A DNA stretch of 11,602 nt from contig JAIFNF010000209.1 in NCBI GenBank assembly GCA_020047885.1, forward strand, positions 1 through 11,602. Direction: 5' to 3'. Below are positions 1 through 5,570 of this stretch, in pieces. A program made the translations under genes and the position numbers. The notes under the pieces were generated by a model. That model saw nothing but the letters and a program-made list of their open reading frames with translations, made no database searches and was not told the origin of the DNA. Numbering within the stretch: position 1 is the first letter of the stretch; each line of letters begins with the position of its first letter. Source of the stretch: Gammaproteobacteria bacterium. GTDB lineage: Bacteria > Pseudomonadota > Gammaproteobacteria > Competibacterales > Competibacteraceae.

Positions 1-131
1 ATTTGCACATCTGTATCTCCCCGCTCGATGTTGGCATAGCCGTGTAGCGACATCCCTAGCTTTTCAGCCATCTGCTCCTGGGACCAGCCTTTAAGTTGGC
101 GCATAAAACGAATTTTCTCGCTGACGTTCAT
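1..131 (-). CDS. XRE-family HTH transcriptional regulator (partial, N-terminus only)
   Basis: The minus strand from an ATG at 129-131 reads 43 codons to the window edge. It begins MNVSEKIRFMRQLKGWSQEQ and continues with MAEKLGMSLHGYANIERGD. This is a clear Cro/C1-type helix-turn-helix: helix 2 is around SQEQMAEKLG and the recognition helix around SLHGYANIERG. Such proteins bind operator DNA as dimers and usually repress their own promoter. The C-terminal part, which would show whether it is a lone regulator or an antitoxin, lies outside the window. It is divergent from the TM2-domain gene at 335, with about 200 bp of shared upstream DNA holding a direct repeat and a palindrome. The start is supported by the conserved opening of the domain; the ribosome binding site is weak (GAGAG-like, about 8 bases upstream). 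Confidence 0.85.
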   Translation of the reverse strand, partial: MNVSEKIRFMRQLKGWSQEQMAEKLGMSLHGYANIERGDTDVQ

Positions 132-140
132 AACATTCAC

Positions 141-171
141 TCTCACTGTAGTTATATGCAGTCTGACTGTG
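141..171. promoter_or_regulatory. Direct repeat upstream of the XRE gene, possible operator
   Basis: TCTCACTGTA (141-150) and TCTGACTGTG (162-171) form an imperfect 10-base direct repeat whose copies start 21 bases apart, about two helical turns. They lie 10-40 bases upstream of the XRE start codon on the minus strand, where an autoregulatory operator would be expected. A TATAAC hexamer (minus strand, 156-151) lies between them and could be a -10 element, but I see no convincing -35. The operator role is inferred from position only. Confidence 0.3.
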
Positions 172-236
172 TGGCATCATGGGTTTGAGTTTAGCATAAT
201 TTTAATTGCAGGTATCTTTTCCATTCTAAAGTTTCA

Positions 237-255
237 AAGCAGGTGTTACCTGCTT
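237..255. repeat. Short perfect palindrome in the divergent intergenic region
   Basis: AAGCAGGT and ACCTGCTT form a perfect 8-bp inverted repeat around a 3-base centre (GTT). It lies about 80 bases upstream of the TM2-domain gene. It could be a protein-binding site or a short hairpin. No T-run follows, so a terminator is unlikely. Confidence 0.4.
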
Positions 256-334
256 AACGAAATCATGCGGGCACCAGGAATTTGGTGTGAATGTGAAAAG
301 AAAATAACTATCACAATCAGCAAGGAGAATAAAA

Positions 335-1063
335 ATGAGTAAGTTTGAGCTTCGAGACGATGAAAAATTGCAGATGGATGGTTTCATGACATACATGAAG
401 AGCGGATTCAATGCTATTCAAGGACGTGCTTATCTTACGTCTCAAAGATTTGTATTTTGTAAAAAATCAGGGTGGTGGCTTTTTATATTAGGTCCTATTG
501 CATTTGCTTTAGATTATTTTGTTAAATGTAAAAACGTAGTTTTTGAAATACCTATTAATGAAATTAAGTCTGTGTATGAAGATAAATATATTTTTATTAC
601 ATTAAGTTCTGGTGCTGTGTATAAAATGACTTCTGTACAAGGTCAAAAGTGGGTAAAAGCTATTTATGACACATCCAAGTTAGGTTTAAATGACAAAGAT
701 GATACTAATAAATTACCTTTGGATCAACCTAATCCGGTTACAAGCAGTAATAAAGTTATATTATCGAAAGATACAGTATCTTCAGATCAGCCTACACCTC
801 CTCAAATCATTGAAAAATCATCTCCTGTTAATAATAAATCAAAAAATGTAGCTGGTTGGTTAGCTTTGATATTGGGAGGTATTGGTATCCACAAGTTTTA
901 TTTAGGTGCTTGGGGATGGGGAATCATTTATATCCTTTTGGCATGGACATGGATTCCATCAATTGTTGCTTTAATTGAAGGAATAAGGTACTTCACTTTA
1001 TCTAAAGATGAATTCAATGATAAAGTTGCTACTCTTGATAAACCATTCTCATTTTTATGGTAA
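335..1063 (+). CDS. PH/GRAM-like plus TM2-domain membrane protein
   Basis: This 242-residue protein has two parts. Residues 1-115 look like a small beta-rich PH/GRAM-like domain: LRDDEKLQMDGFMTYMK, then a GRAYLTSQRFVF strand pair, a hydrophobic insertion at about 47-63, and FEIPINEIKSVYEDKYIFIT. A polar Ser/Pro/Asn-rich linker (about 118-170) follows. Residues 168-225 are a TM2 domain: hydrophobic segment VAGWLALILGGIG, the signature GIHKFYLG (184-191), then a second hydrophobic segment at about 196-215. TM2 proteins are inner-membrane proteins of mostly unknown function; PH/GRAM-like modules often contact lipid or membrane proteins. The start is set by AAGGAG at 322-327, 7 bases before the ATG. 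The coding sequence is AT-rich, unlike the core genes to the right. Domain calls rest on motif recognition: TM2 is firm, the PH/GRAM-like part less so. Confidence 0.8.
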   Translation: MSKFELRDDEKLQMDGFMTYMKSGFNAIQGRAYLTSQRFVFCKKSGWWLFILGPIAFALDYFVKCKNVVFEIPINEIKSVYEDKYIFITLSSGAVYKMTSVQGQKWVKAIYDTSKLGLNDKDDTNKLPLDQPNPVTSSNKVILSKDTVSSDQPTPPQIIEKSSPVNNKSKNVAGWLALILGGIGIHKFYLGAWGWGIIYILLAWTWIPSIVALIEGIRYFTLSKDEFNDKVATLDKPFSFLW

Positions 1064-1120
1064 TCAATTTTTTGACAACAAGTAGCTGAAATTTAAGGAA
1101 TAAATCTAATAAAAAATTCT

Positions 1121-1143
1121 GGTTCTTCGAGGATTGTTGTGGA
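1121..1143 (+). repeat. Terminal inverted repeat, left copy
   Basis: This 23-base sequence begins GGTTCTTC and ends TTGTGGA. It matches the reverse complement of 5212-5234 at 20 of 23 positions (mismatches at positions 9, 13 and 16) and that of 1241-1263 at 16 of 23. Confidence 0.65.
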
Positions 1144-1240
1144 ATTCACTAAGCGCAGGATAGTTTGCCGCTTCGATCTCGGATGGAAGTTGAGTCTATC
1201 CGGGACGCTGCAGGGAGGAGGACTGGGCGGCTGGCTGGCG

Positions 1241-1263
1241 TCCACAAACAGCCTTGAATAAAA
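1241..1263 (-). repeat. Terminal inverted repeat, decayed copy
   Basis: Read on the minus strand, it matches the right-hand copy (5212-5234 minus strand) at 18 of 23 positions, with the outermost GG lost. TTGTGGA at the inner end and TTCAAGG in the middle are kept. Confidence 0.5.
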
Positions 1264-1323
1264 CACAAGCTGCCAAAAATGACGCTTATATTATATCAAG
1301 AGTTCTAAATCAAACAAATTTAG

Positions 1324-1398
1324 TATGGTTAAGAACTACTGGTAATTTTTAACAGGGTAGCTACGTTTCTACATCGTAGCTTATTTAGTTTAACCATA
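1324..1398 (+). promoter_or_regulatory. Nested stem structure in the leader of the small membrane-protein gene
   Basis: TATGGTTAA (1324-1332) pairs perfectly with TTAACCATA (1390-1398). Inside that loop AGCTACG (1359-1365) pairs with CGTAGCT (1375-1381). The outer stem closes two bases before the GAGAGA ribosome binding site (1401-1406) of the gene starting at 1415. Such an arrangement could control translation or mRNA stability, but it matches no riboswitch class I know, and the gene product gives no clue to a ligand. Confidence 0.4.
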
Positions 1399-1414
1399 GT
1401 GAGAGAATAGATCA

Positions 1415-1771
1415 ATGAAAAAAGCAGGCGGCATTATCGCGTTAGTTGCAGGAATCTTTGGCATACTTGCAGCTGGTATAACTTTGTTTATTGGAGGCAT
1501 CGGAGGAGCAACTGGTGCCGATTTTGATGCTGGTGTGGTTATTGAGCTTGGTTGGGGAGGTGTATTATTTTCCTTCCTTACAATAGTTTTCAGTGCAGTG
1601 TGCATGGGAGGAGCTTCATCAAAAACACCTGGAATCTTACTTATTATTTGTTCTATTCTTGGTGTAATTTTTGGAGGAGCTATCGTTGCCATTTTTATGG
1701 TCTTAGCCTTAATCGGTGGTATTCTCGCGCTATTTGGTGGTAAGAATCAACCCGCTACGACAGCTTCGTAG
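1415..1771 (+). CDS. Small glycine-rich multi-pass membrane protein (hypothetical)
   Basis: This 118-residue protein is almost wholly hydrophobic, with about four predicted membrane segments: roughly residues 5-28, 46-66, 72-88 and 88-107. They are separated by short loops, one acidic (GADFDAG, 35-40) and one basic (SSKTP, 68-72). The tail KNQPATTAS is polar. It is rich in Gly, Ile and Ala and begins KKAGGIIALVAGIFG. It resembles small uncharacterised inner-membrane proteins seen in many Proteobacteria; I can assign no function. The start is set by GAGAGA at 1401-1406, 8 bases upstream. The stop codon lies in the right arm of an 11-bp perfect hairpin, so the transcript end and the gene end are physically linked. 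The long antisense frame here is a shadow of its biased codons. Confidence 0.75.
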   Translation: MKKAGGIIALVAGIFGILAAGITLFIGGIGGATGADFDAGVVIELGWGGVLFSFLTIVFSAVCMGGASSKTPGILLIICSILGVIFGGAIVAIFMVLALIGGILALFGGKNQPATTAS

Positions 1772-1776
1772 CGGGT
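1750..1776 (+). repeat. 11-bp perfect hairpin spanning the stop codon
   Basis: ACCCGCTACGA (1750-1760) and TCGTAGCGGGT (1766-1776) are exact reverse complements around the 5-base loop CAGCT. The TAG stop (1769-1771) of the small membrane protein lies in the right arm. There is no T-run downstream, so it is not a canonical intrinsic terminator. It shares the GCTACG/CGTAGC core with the inner leader stem at 1359-1381. Confidence 0.6.
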
Positions 1777-1786
1777 AGAGCGTAAG

Positions 1787-1858
1787 AAAACCCTGCCAAT
1801 AGTCCGGGGCTGCACCTGACCCTGACCCTGCTACGCAGGGCAGGTGAAGTAGGGTTTT
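1787..1858 (+). repeat. Long imperfect hairpin
   Basis: The outer stem is AAAACCCT (1787-1794) with AGGGTTTT (1851-1858). The inner stem is CACCTG (1813-1818) with CAGGTG (1841-1846), stacked on CCCTGC (1826-1831) with GCAGGG (1835-1840), with a 7-base bulge on the left made by a duplicated ACCCTG. The structure is symmetric enough to work in either strand. It could be part of a small structured RNA ending at the terminator just downstream, or a decayed REP-like element. Confidence 0.45.
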
Positions 1859-1875
1859 AAGTAGGTGGGACTTGA

Positions 1876-1922
1876 TGCGAGGGGAATGTCTTTGTGGAAA
1901 TTTCTCCTCGTGCGGTTTTTTT
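1876..1922 (+). terminator. Rho-independent terminator
   Basis: CGAGGGGAA pairs with TTTCTCCTCG across a loop of about 15 bases (one G-T pair), followed by TGCGG and a run of seven T residues (1916-1922). It sits between the small membrane-protein gene and the TPR gene, 42 bases before the latter's ATG, and probably ends transcripts arriving from the left. Confidence 0.6.
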
Positions 1923-1963
1923 CATAGGAATAATATGCTTCAGAAACAAATAGGAAAGTAAAA

Positions 1964-4393
1964 ATGAAAACTCAAGTTATCTTTTCAGGTTTATTAACTT
2001 CTGCATTGTGCTTCACCGAAATCGTAGTTGCCCAAGGACAGCAGGGTTCTGTAAGCAATCCGGTATCTTCGCCGGTGTCTGGCCAACTCCAAGATTCTAC
2101 TGCTATCAATCTTATCAAACAGATGATTGCTATTGCCGCAGATAATGGTGGCCTCGGTCGCTCAGTAGAGCTGAATAATCTAAAGCAGCAAATTGAGGTG
2201 TTGCCAAAGCCAAAGAGAGGTAATAGGAAAGCGGCACGATCTGCGAATGATATGGGCTTAGTTGCATTGAATGCTGGAAATTATGATGAGGCTAAAAAAT
2301 ACTTTATTGATGCACAAAAAGCTGATTTAGCTGACACAGAAATTTCTGGAAATCTCGGTTTTGTTTCCCTCAAAACGGGTGACTTCAAACAGGCACTTAA
2401 AGCGTTTTCGGCCGCCCTAGAATTGGCACCAGGACGATCAGCAACTTGGGCTAATTTAGCTGATTACTACGGAATGCAGAACCAACAGAAGGAAGCTGTG
2501 GCTTGCTACGCATTAGCATTTCATTTTTCCCAAAATCAAAACAAGACTCGCGACTATTTGCAAAAGAAAGCTGCCTCCGATGAAAATGCTAGCGTGCGGC
2601 AGGCGGCCCAACAAGCATTAGAATTAAGCTTGATTAAAGGGGATAGCGAGAACGCTACTTCTGATGAAGATTCACTTGAATCGCCGTCACTGGCTGCCCC
2701 GTCAATTCCGTCGTCTACACCATCTTTTGCTGTAGCGCCGTCGCCTGCACCTGTTGCTGTAGCGCCGTCGCCTGCACCTGCTGTTTCGGCTGGAATAACC
2801 AGTACTCTTTTTGCTCCTAAAAAAACAGGAATTACAATGAAGCATTGTAATTGTGCATTATTGGCAAAAGCACGCAGAATATTATCTAGTGGTAAATTAT
2901 CCTACAATCCTTGTGAGGAAGAAATAGATAAAATTGAAGAAATAGATAAGGTTGTAGAAAGTTTGGAATGCAAAAATAATAATTTAACATTAAAACAATT
3001 TATAGAAAATATAGATGATTCATCGATACCTTCTATAAAGAAAGGATCACCTAGTTACGATTTTGATCGTTTCCAAAATTCAGAGCTTGTCAGCGCAAAG
3101 TATAACTATTATCTATTAAATGCACTTCTCAATGAATATAAACTTATCAATGAGTTTATAAGCATGCCTGTTGATGATAATGGTTCAATGAGATCAGGTT
3201 GTGAGAAATTCATGGACAATTTAGAGGGGTTAAATGAACTGCTTGGAGATGTTGGATCAAATAATTTACCAGACATAAAAACAAATGTTTTAAGTTTTAA
3301 GGGTTATTGTAGGAATGAAAATATTTTGAATATCTACAAAAAATACGTCGATGATTTATATTCAATAACACATCAAAGAATTGCAAAATACGATCAAGAT
3401 AAGCAAAAAGCTGATCAAGAAGCAAAGGAGAAAGCAGCACAAGCTGAGCAAGAAGCAAAAGAGAAAGTAGCCCAAGCTAAACGTGAGATTGCAAGTAATC
3501 TACGGGTAAATTTAAAGCAAATAGCTGACAATATATTTCCTGATACTTATAATCTTTATTATTATAAATTTGATCCTAAGATTAGTGGTGAACCAAGTCA
3601 TAATGATGTGAACGTAAGTAATGAGTCTTTTGCCAAAGACATCGAGTACGTTTTAACTTATCAATATGATCTTCAAGTTGGAGGAGATCAAGGATGTGGA
3701 GATACTATAGTTCGCAGGTTAGCAGAAGGTCGACTAGCGAGTGGTTCCAGTTTTTTTGGGCATTTGCTTAACAATAATTTAGACTCACTAAAAAATTACA
3801 TAGGACACGCAGAATTTTATTGCCTTGGGCATAATCTAACAGATAAAAATCAAGAATCATTCAATAAATTTAATGTCTTCTACCAAGACGCAACTAAAAT
3901 TTTTAGAGAGAAAAGAATTGCTTTAGCAGAGGCTAAGGCAGCAGAGGAAAAGATTAAAGCTGAAGCGCTTAAATCAGGAAAAGCTTTAATAAAAACTGCT
4001 GATGATGCCATTAAGGTTTACCCTGATGCCAAAGATGGTCTTAATATCGTAGGTGCACCATCATTATCTCCAACCAAGGAAAAATATCATTTCTTCCCGG
4101 TGATGGGTATTGGCGTTTTGGTCAATTTGACCATCAAATCTTTGGAAAGTGGTAATATATTGGTATGTGAAGCCTTAGTTAAGGAATTCACATTACAACG
4201 TGTATGGATTGACCATAGATTTTACTTTTCCTTGAAAATAACTGATCAGACCAAAGGTGCCAGTATAAAAGATCTTTCAATTAATAGTCCTTGTCAAGGC
4301 GTGGGCATCTATACTGATAATATGAATTATACGACCGTTGCTGGAGAGAAAATGACTATGCCGGTATTTGAAGCACTTTACATAGTTAAATAA
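1964..4393 (+). CDS. Exported TPR and coiled-coil protein (hypothetical)
   Basis: This 809-residue protein starts with a Sec signal peptide (hydrophobic core VIFSGLLTSALCF, likely cleavage after VVA at residue 23), so its target is the periplasm or beyond. Residues about 94-195 hold three TPR-like repeats (ANDMGLVALNAGNYDEAKKY; GNLGFVSLKTGDFKQALKAF; WANLADYYGMQNQQKEAVAC), which usually bind protein partners. A Pro/Ala/Ser linker (about 235-280) contains two VAPSPAP units. Two helical modules follow, each with a Cys pair (413/449 and 578/620) and an Ala/Glu/Lys-rich coiled coil (about 478-510 and 644-676). The C-terminal 130 residues look beta-rich and contain two cysteines. The start has AGGAAAG at 1952-1958. 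No lipobox is present. It lies 50 bases upstream of the nuclease-like gene, a likely operon. GC content falls after about position 2640, as if two gene pieces were joined. The role is unknown. Confidence 0.8.
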   Translation: MKTQVIFSGLLTSALCFTEIVVAQGQQGSVSNPVSSPVSGQLQDSTAINLIKQMIAIAADNGGLGRSVELNNLKQQIEVLPKPKRGNRKAARSANDMGLVALNAGNYDEAKKYFIDAQKADLADTEISGNLGFVSLKTGDFKQALKAFSAALELAPGRSATWANLADYYGMQNQQKEAVACYALAFHFSQNQNKTRDYLQKKAASDENASVRQAAQQALELSLIKGDSENATSDEDSLESPSLAAPSIPSSTPSFAVAPSPAPVAVAPSPAPAVSAGITSTLFAPKKTGITMKHCNCALLAKARRILSSGKLSYNPCEEEIDKIEEIDKVVESLECKNNNLTLKQFIENIDDSSIPSIKKGSPSYDFDRFQNSELVSAKYNYYLLNALLNEYKLINEFISMPVDDNGSMRSGCEKFMDNLEGLNELLGDVGSNNLPDIKTNVLSFKGYCRNENILNIYKKYVDDLYSITHQRIAKYDQDKQKADQEAKEKAAQAEQEAKEKVAQAKREIASNLRVNLKQIADNIFPDTYNLYYYKFDPKISGEPSHNDVNVSNESFAKDIEYVLTYQYDLQVGGDQGCGDTIVRRLAEGRLASGSSFFGHLLNNNLDSLKNYIGHAEFYCLGHNLTDKNQESFNKFNVFYQDATKIFREKRIALAEAKAAEEKIKAEALKSGKALIKTADDAIKVYPDAKDGLNIVGAPSLSPTKEKYHFFPVMGIGVLVNLTIKSLESGNILVCEALVKEFTLQRVWIDHRFYFSLKITDQTKGASIKDLSINSPCQGVGIYTDNMNYTTVAGEKMTMPVFEALYIVK
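2727..2780 (+). repeat. 27-bp tandem duplication in the proline-rich linker
   Basis: Two identical 27-base copies (2727-2753 and 2754-2780) encode the repeated AVAPSPAPV-type nonapeptide of the TPR protein linker. Exact identity at DNA level points to recent slippage or duplication; copy number could vary between strains. Confidence 0.8.
3416..3481 (+). repeat. 33-bp tandem repeat encoding an 11-residue coiled-coil unit
   Basis: Copies at 3416-3448 and 3449-3481 encode QEAKEKAAQAE and QEAKEKVAQAK. Hendecad repeats of this kind form extended, slightly right-handed helices. Confidence 0.75.
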
Positions 4394-4443
4394 TCGAGCA
4401 ATGTGTATTTCGATTCACTTAAACATCTATTGAGGAGATTAAA

Positions 4444-5106
4444 ATGCAAGGTTTGTTTATACCAAAATCAAGTTCATTGCAAAATTTTGAATCAATTTTA
4501 TTGCAATGGATTGCAGATTTGCATCGCTTTAGTGAAGTAATGGACTATGAAGATGCAATACACGATCATTTAGAACGAGCAAACGCAGGAATACTTAGTA
4601 TTTCTGCAGCGAAAAGTGGGTATATCGTACTTCCAGAGGCATATATTAAACGCAAACGCCAAAAGGGAGAAGAAGGTAGTCAAAAGGAAGAGGGTGGCTA
4701 TCTGGATATTTGTTTATTCGATTTGCTCCGAGACGCGACTATTTTTTTAGAATGTAAATGGGGGATTGTACCTTTTAAATCTCTTATTAAAACTGCAACA
4801 AATACACTGTATTCAGCGCAAGCAGACGCCTCCACAGTGATTGGATCACCACTATCCCCAACTATTGCCAAGTATGAATCAGTAGAAAAAGTTGGAGTTG
4901 CTTTTATATGCCCTCTTTTTGAATCAACTGATCCTTGGCAAAAAATAGAATCTGATTTACAAGAAGCGATTTCTGATTTTAAAAACGACAGCTTTTTAGA
5001 TGGAATAGCATGGTATTTTTCAGATCGTTTGGTCAATAAAATAAATCGGTATAATGGTATAACGCCTGGGATATTTTTATTATGCAAGAAAGTTTCTAGC
5101 ACATAG
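4444..5106 (+). CDS. Putative PD-(D/E)XK nuclease-like protein (hypothetical)
   Basis: I do not recognise the family of this 220-residue cytoplasmic protein, but the order of its motifs fits a PD-(D/E)XK fold. There is a conserved-looking helix glutamate (YEDAIHDHLE, E36 or E44), then a charged loop (about 69-84). Next comes a strand with an acid, GGYLDICLFD (D88), a turn, and the strand TIFLECKWG with the E103-x-K105 pair. After it, in a following helix, is TLYSAQADA with Q126, the place where this superfamily often has a Gln. The 15-residue D-to-E spacing is typical. Members include restriction, repair and transposon nucleases, and inactive relatives. There is no signal peptide. It starts at a strong GAGGAG site (4432-4437), 50 bases after the TPR gene, so the two are probably co-transcribed. 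The AT-rich composition matches the rest of the island. The existence of the gene is secure; the nuclease assignment is tentative. Confidence 0.75.
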   Translation: MQGLFIPKSSSLQNFESILLQWIADLHRFSEVMDYEDAIHDHLERANAGILSISAAKSGYIVLPEAYIKRKRQKGEEGSQKEEGGYLDICLFDLLRDATIFLECKWGIVPFKSLIKTATNTLYSAQADASTVIGSPLSPTIAKYESVEKVGVAFICPLFESTDPWQKIESDLQEAISDFKNDSFLDGIAWYFSDRLVNKINRYNGITPGIFLLCKKVSST

Positions 5107-5211
5107 GGTAAACCATTATCCATCCCCTAGTGACGAATCTTCTGCCGCAGTTCTGTGCCTGACAGGTCGACCCGGATCACCTGTGGGAGGCACCGCACTC
5201 GCCGAGTGGAC
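5107..5211. other. Junction DNA, probable inner part of an insertion-sequence right end
   Basis: Composition switches here from AT-rich to GC-rich. The stretch before the inverted repeat (GGGAGG...ACT...TCCACAAA pattern) resembles the matching interior of the 1121-1263 element (GGGAGGAGGACT...TCCACAAA), which suggests both derive from right ends of related elements. No transposase reading frame is recognisable. Confidence 0.35.
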
Positions 5212-5234
5212 TCCACAAAAAACCTTGAAGAACC
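5212..5234 (-). repeat. Terminal inverted repeat, right copy
   Basis: Read on the minus strand it begins GGTTCTTC and ends TTGTGGA, matching 1121-1143 at 20 of 23 positions in opposite orientation. The AT-rich genes from 1264 to 5106 lie between the two. The eight bases outside each end (AAAATTCT and TCAATCTT) are not a target duplication. Confidence 0.65.
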
Positions 5235-5465
5235 TCAATCTTCCTGGCATCCGGCGGGTCAAGGAAACCTCACGGGAGGCCGCACTGAGCCATATTACAC
5301 AACGCATGCCAGACTATCTCGCTCAGGTTGAACTCGTCCGACTGGATATTGATGAGTCGCAAATCGACAACCGCTTGCTTAAGCAATTTGGCAGTTTCAG
5401 GGAAGATCCAACTTGCCGCCTACCCTCATGAACGTAACCAGATTTCCCAATCGCTCAGTCAATGA
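5235..5465 (+). pseudogene. Frameshifted remnant of a small gene, possibly an antitoxin
   Basis: From the insertion-sequence-like end at 5234 an open frame reads through REAALSHITQRMPDYLAQVE and RLLKQFGSFREDP before stopping at 5431. From about 5412 the next frame (+1) continues instead as LAAYPHERNQISQSLSQ and stops at TGA 5463-5465, overlapping the ATG of the PIN-like fragment in the ATGA arrangement usual for antitoxin-toxin pairs. The simplest reading is one small gene that lost its 5' end at the element and suffered a frameshift near 5412. The antitoxin idea rests on the position and on the FGSFREDP-like tail, which recalls C-termini of short antitoxins from memory. It may instead be unrelated sequence. 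Confidence 0.3.
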
Positions 5466-5569
5466 CGCTATTTGTTCTGGATACCGATCATCTTAAGCCT
5501 GTTTCAACTGGGTTATGGCCTTTTACTGCCGAGAACATGATTGGCTTTGCACATAACCAACCTCCGTAA
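5462..5569 (+). pseudogene. Truncated VapC-like PIN toxin fragment
   Basis: The frame starts MTLFVLDTDHL, which closely matches the opening of VapC-family PIN toxins: a short beta strand followed by the first metal-binding Asp in LDTD. After His10-Leu11 the similarity stops. The frame continues as 24 unrelated residues (KPVSTGLWPFTAENM onward) to a TAA at 5567-5569, for 35 residues in total against about 130 in the family. The later acidic residues needed for RNase activity are missing, so it cannot be a working toxin. It overlaps the end of the upstream remnant, as an antitoxin-toxin pair would. Confidence 0.4.
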
Positions 5570-5570
5570 T

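Larger units (their letters stand above)
1121..1263. mobile_element. 143-bp mini-element or insertion-sequence remnant with terminal inverted repeats
   Basis: The patch begins GGTTCTTCGAGG and ends with a decayed reverse-complement copy of the same end (1241-1263). It is visibly GC-richer than the AT-rich DNA on both sides and has no meaningful ORF. The same terminal sequence recurs at 5212-5234. This pattern fits an internally deleted, MITE-like derivative of an insertion sequence. A GGxTCTT start is reminiscent of ISL3-family ends, but that family assignment is from memory and weak. No flanking target duplication is visible. Confidence 0.45.
1064..1414. other. Intergenic region with insertion-sequence-like debris and a structured leader
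   Basis: No gene is supported in these 351 bases. From 1121 to 1263 there is a GC-richer patch bounded by inverted-repeat copies (described separately). The flanks are AT-rich like the surrounding genes. The last 90 bases hold a nested inverted repeat directly upstream of the small membrane-protein gene. I see no convincing sigma-70 promoter: TTGACA occurs at 1072-1077 but without a good -10 partner at 16-18 bases. Confidence 0.6.

Noticed and set aside
184..210. Sigma-70 promoter for the TM2 gene
   Set aside because: TTGAGT and CATAAT are present but not at a workable spacing; no pair is convincing.
1390..1692. Minus-strand 100-codon Pro/Ala-rich frame
   Set aside because: It mirrors the Gly/Ile-rich codons of the small membrane protein, which has the better start site.
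1819..1830. ACCCTG direct repeat as a microsatellite
   Set aside because: Only two copies; it is better explained as the bulge of the long hairpin.
1994..2014. Lipoprotein signal in the TPR protein
   Set aside because: The residue before Cys16 is Leu, which breaks the lipobox; a signal peptidase I site (VVA, residues 21-23) fits better.
1113..5242. Target-site duplication around the 23-base inverted repeats
   Set aside because: The 8 bases outside each end (AAAATTCT and TCAATCTT) do not match.
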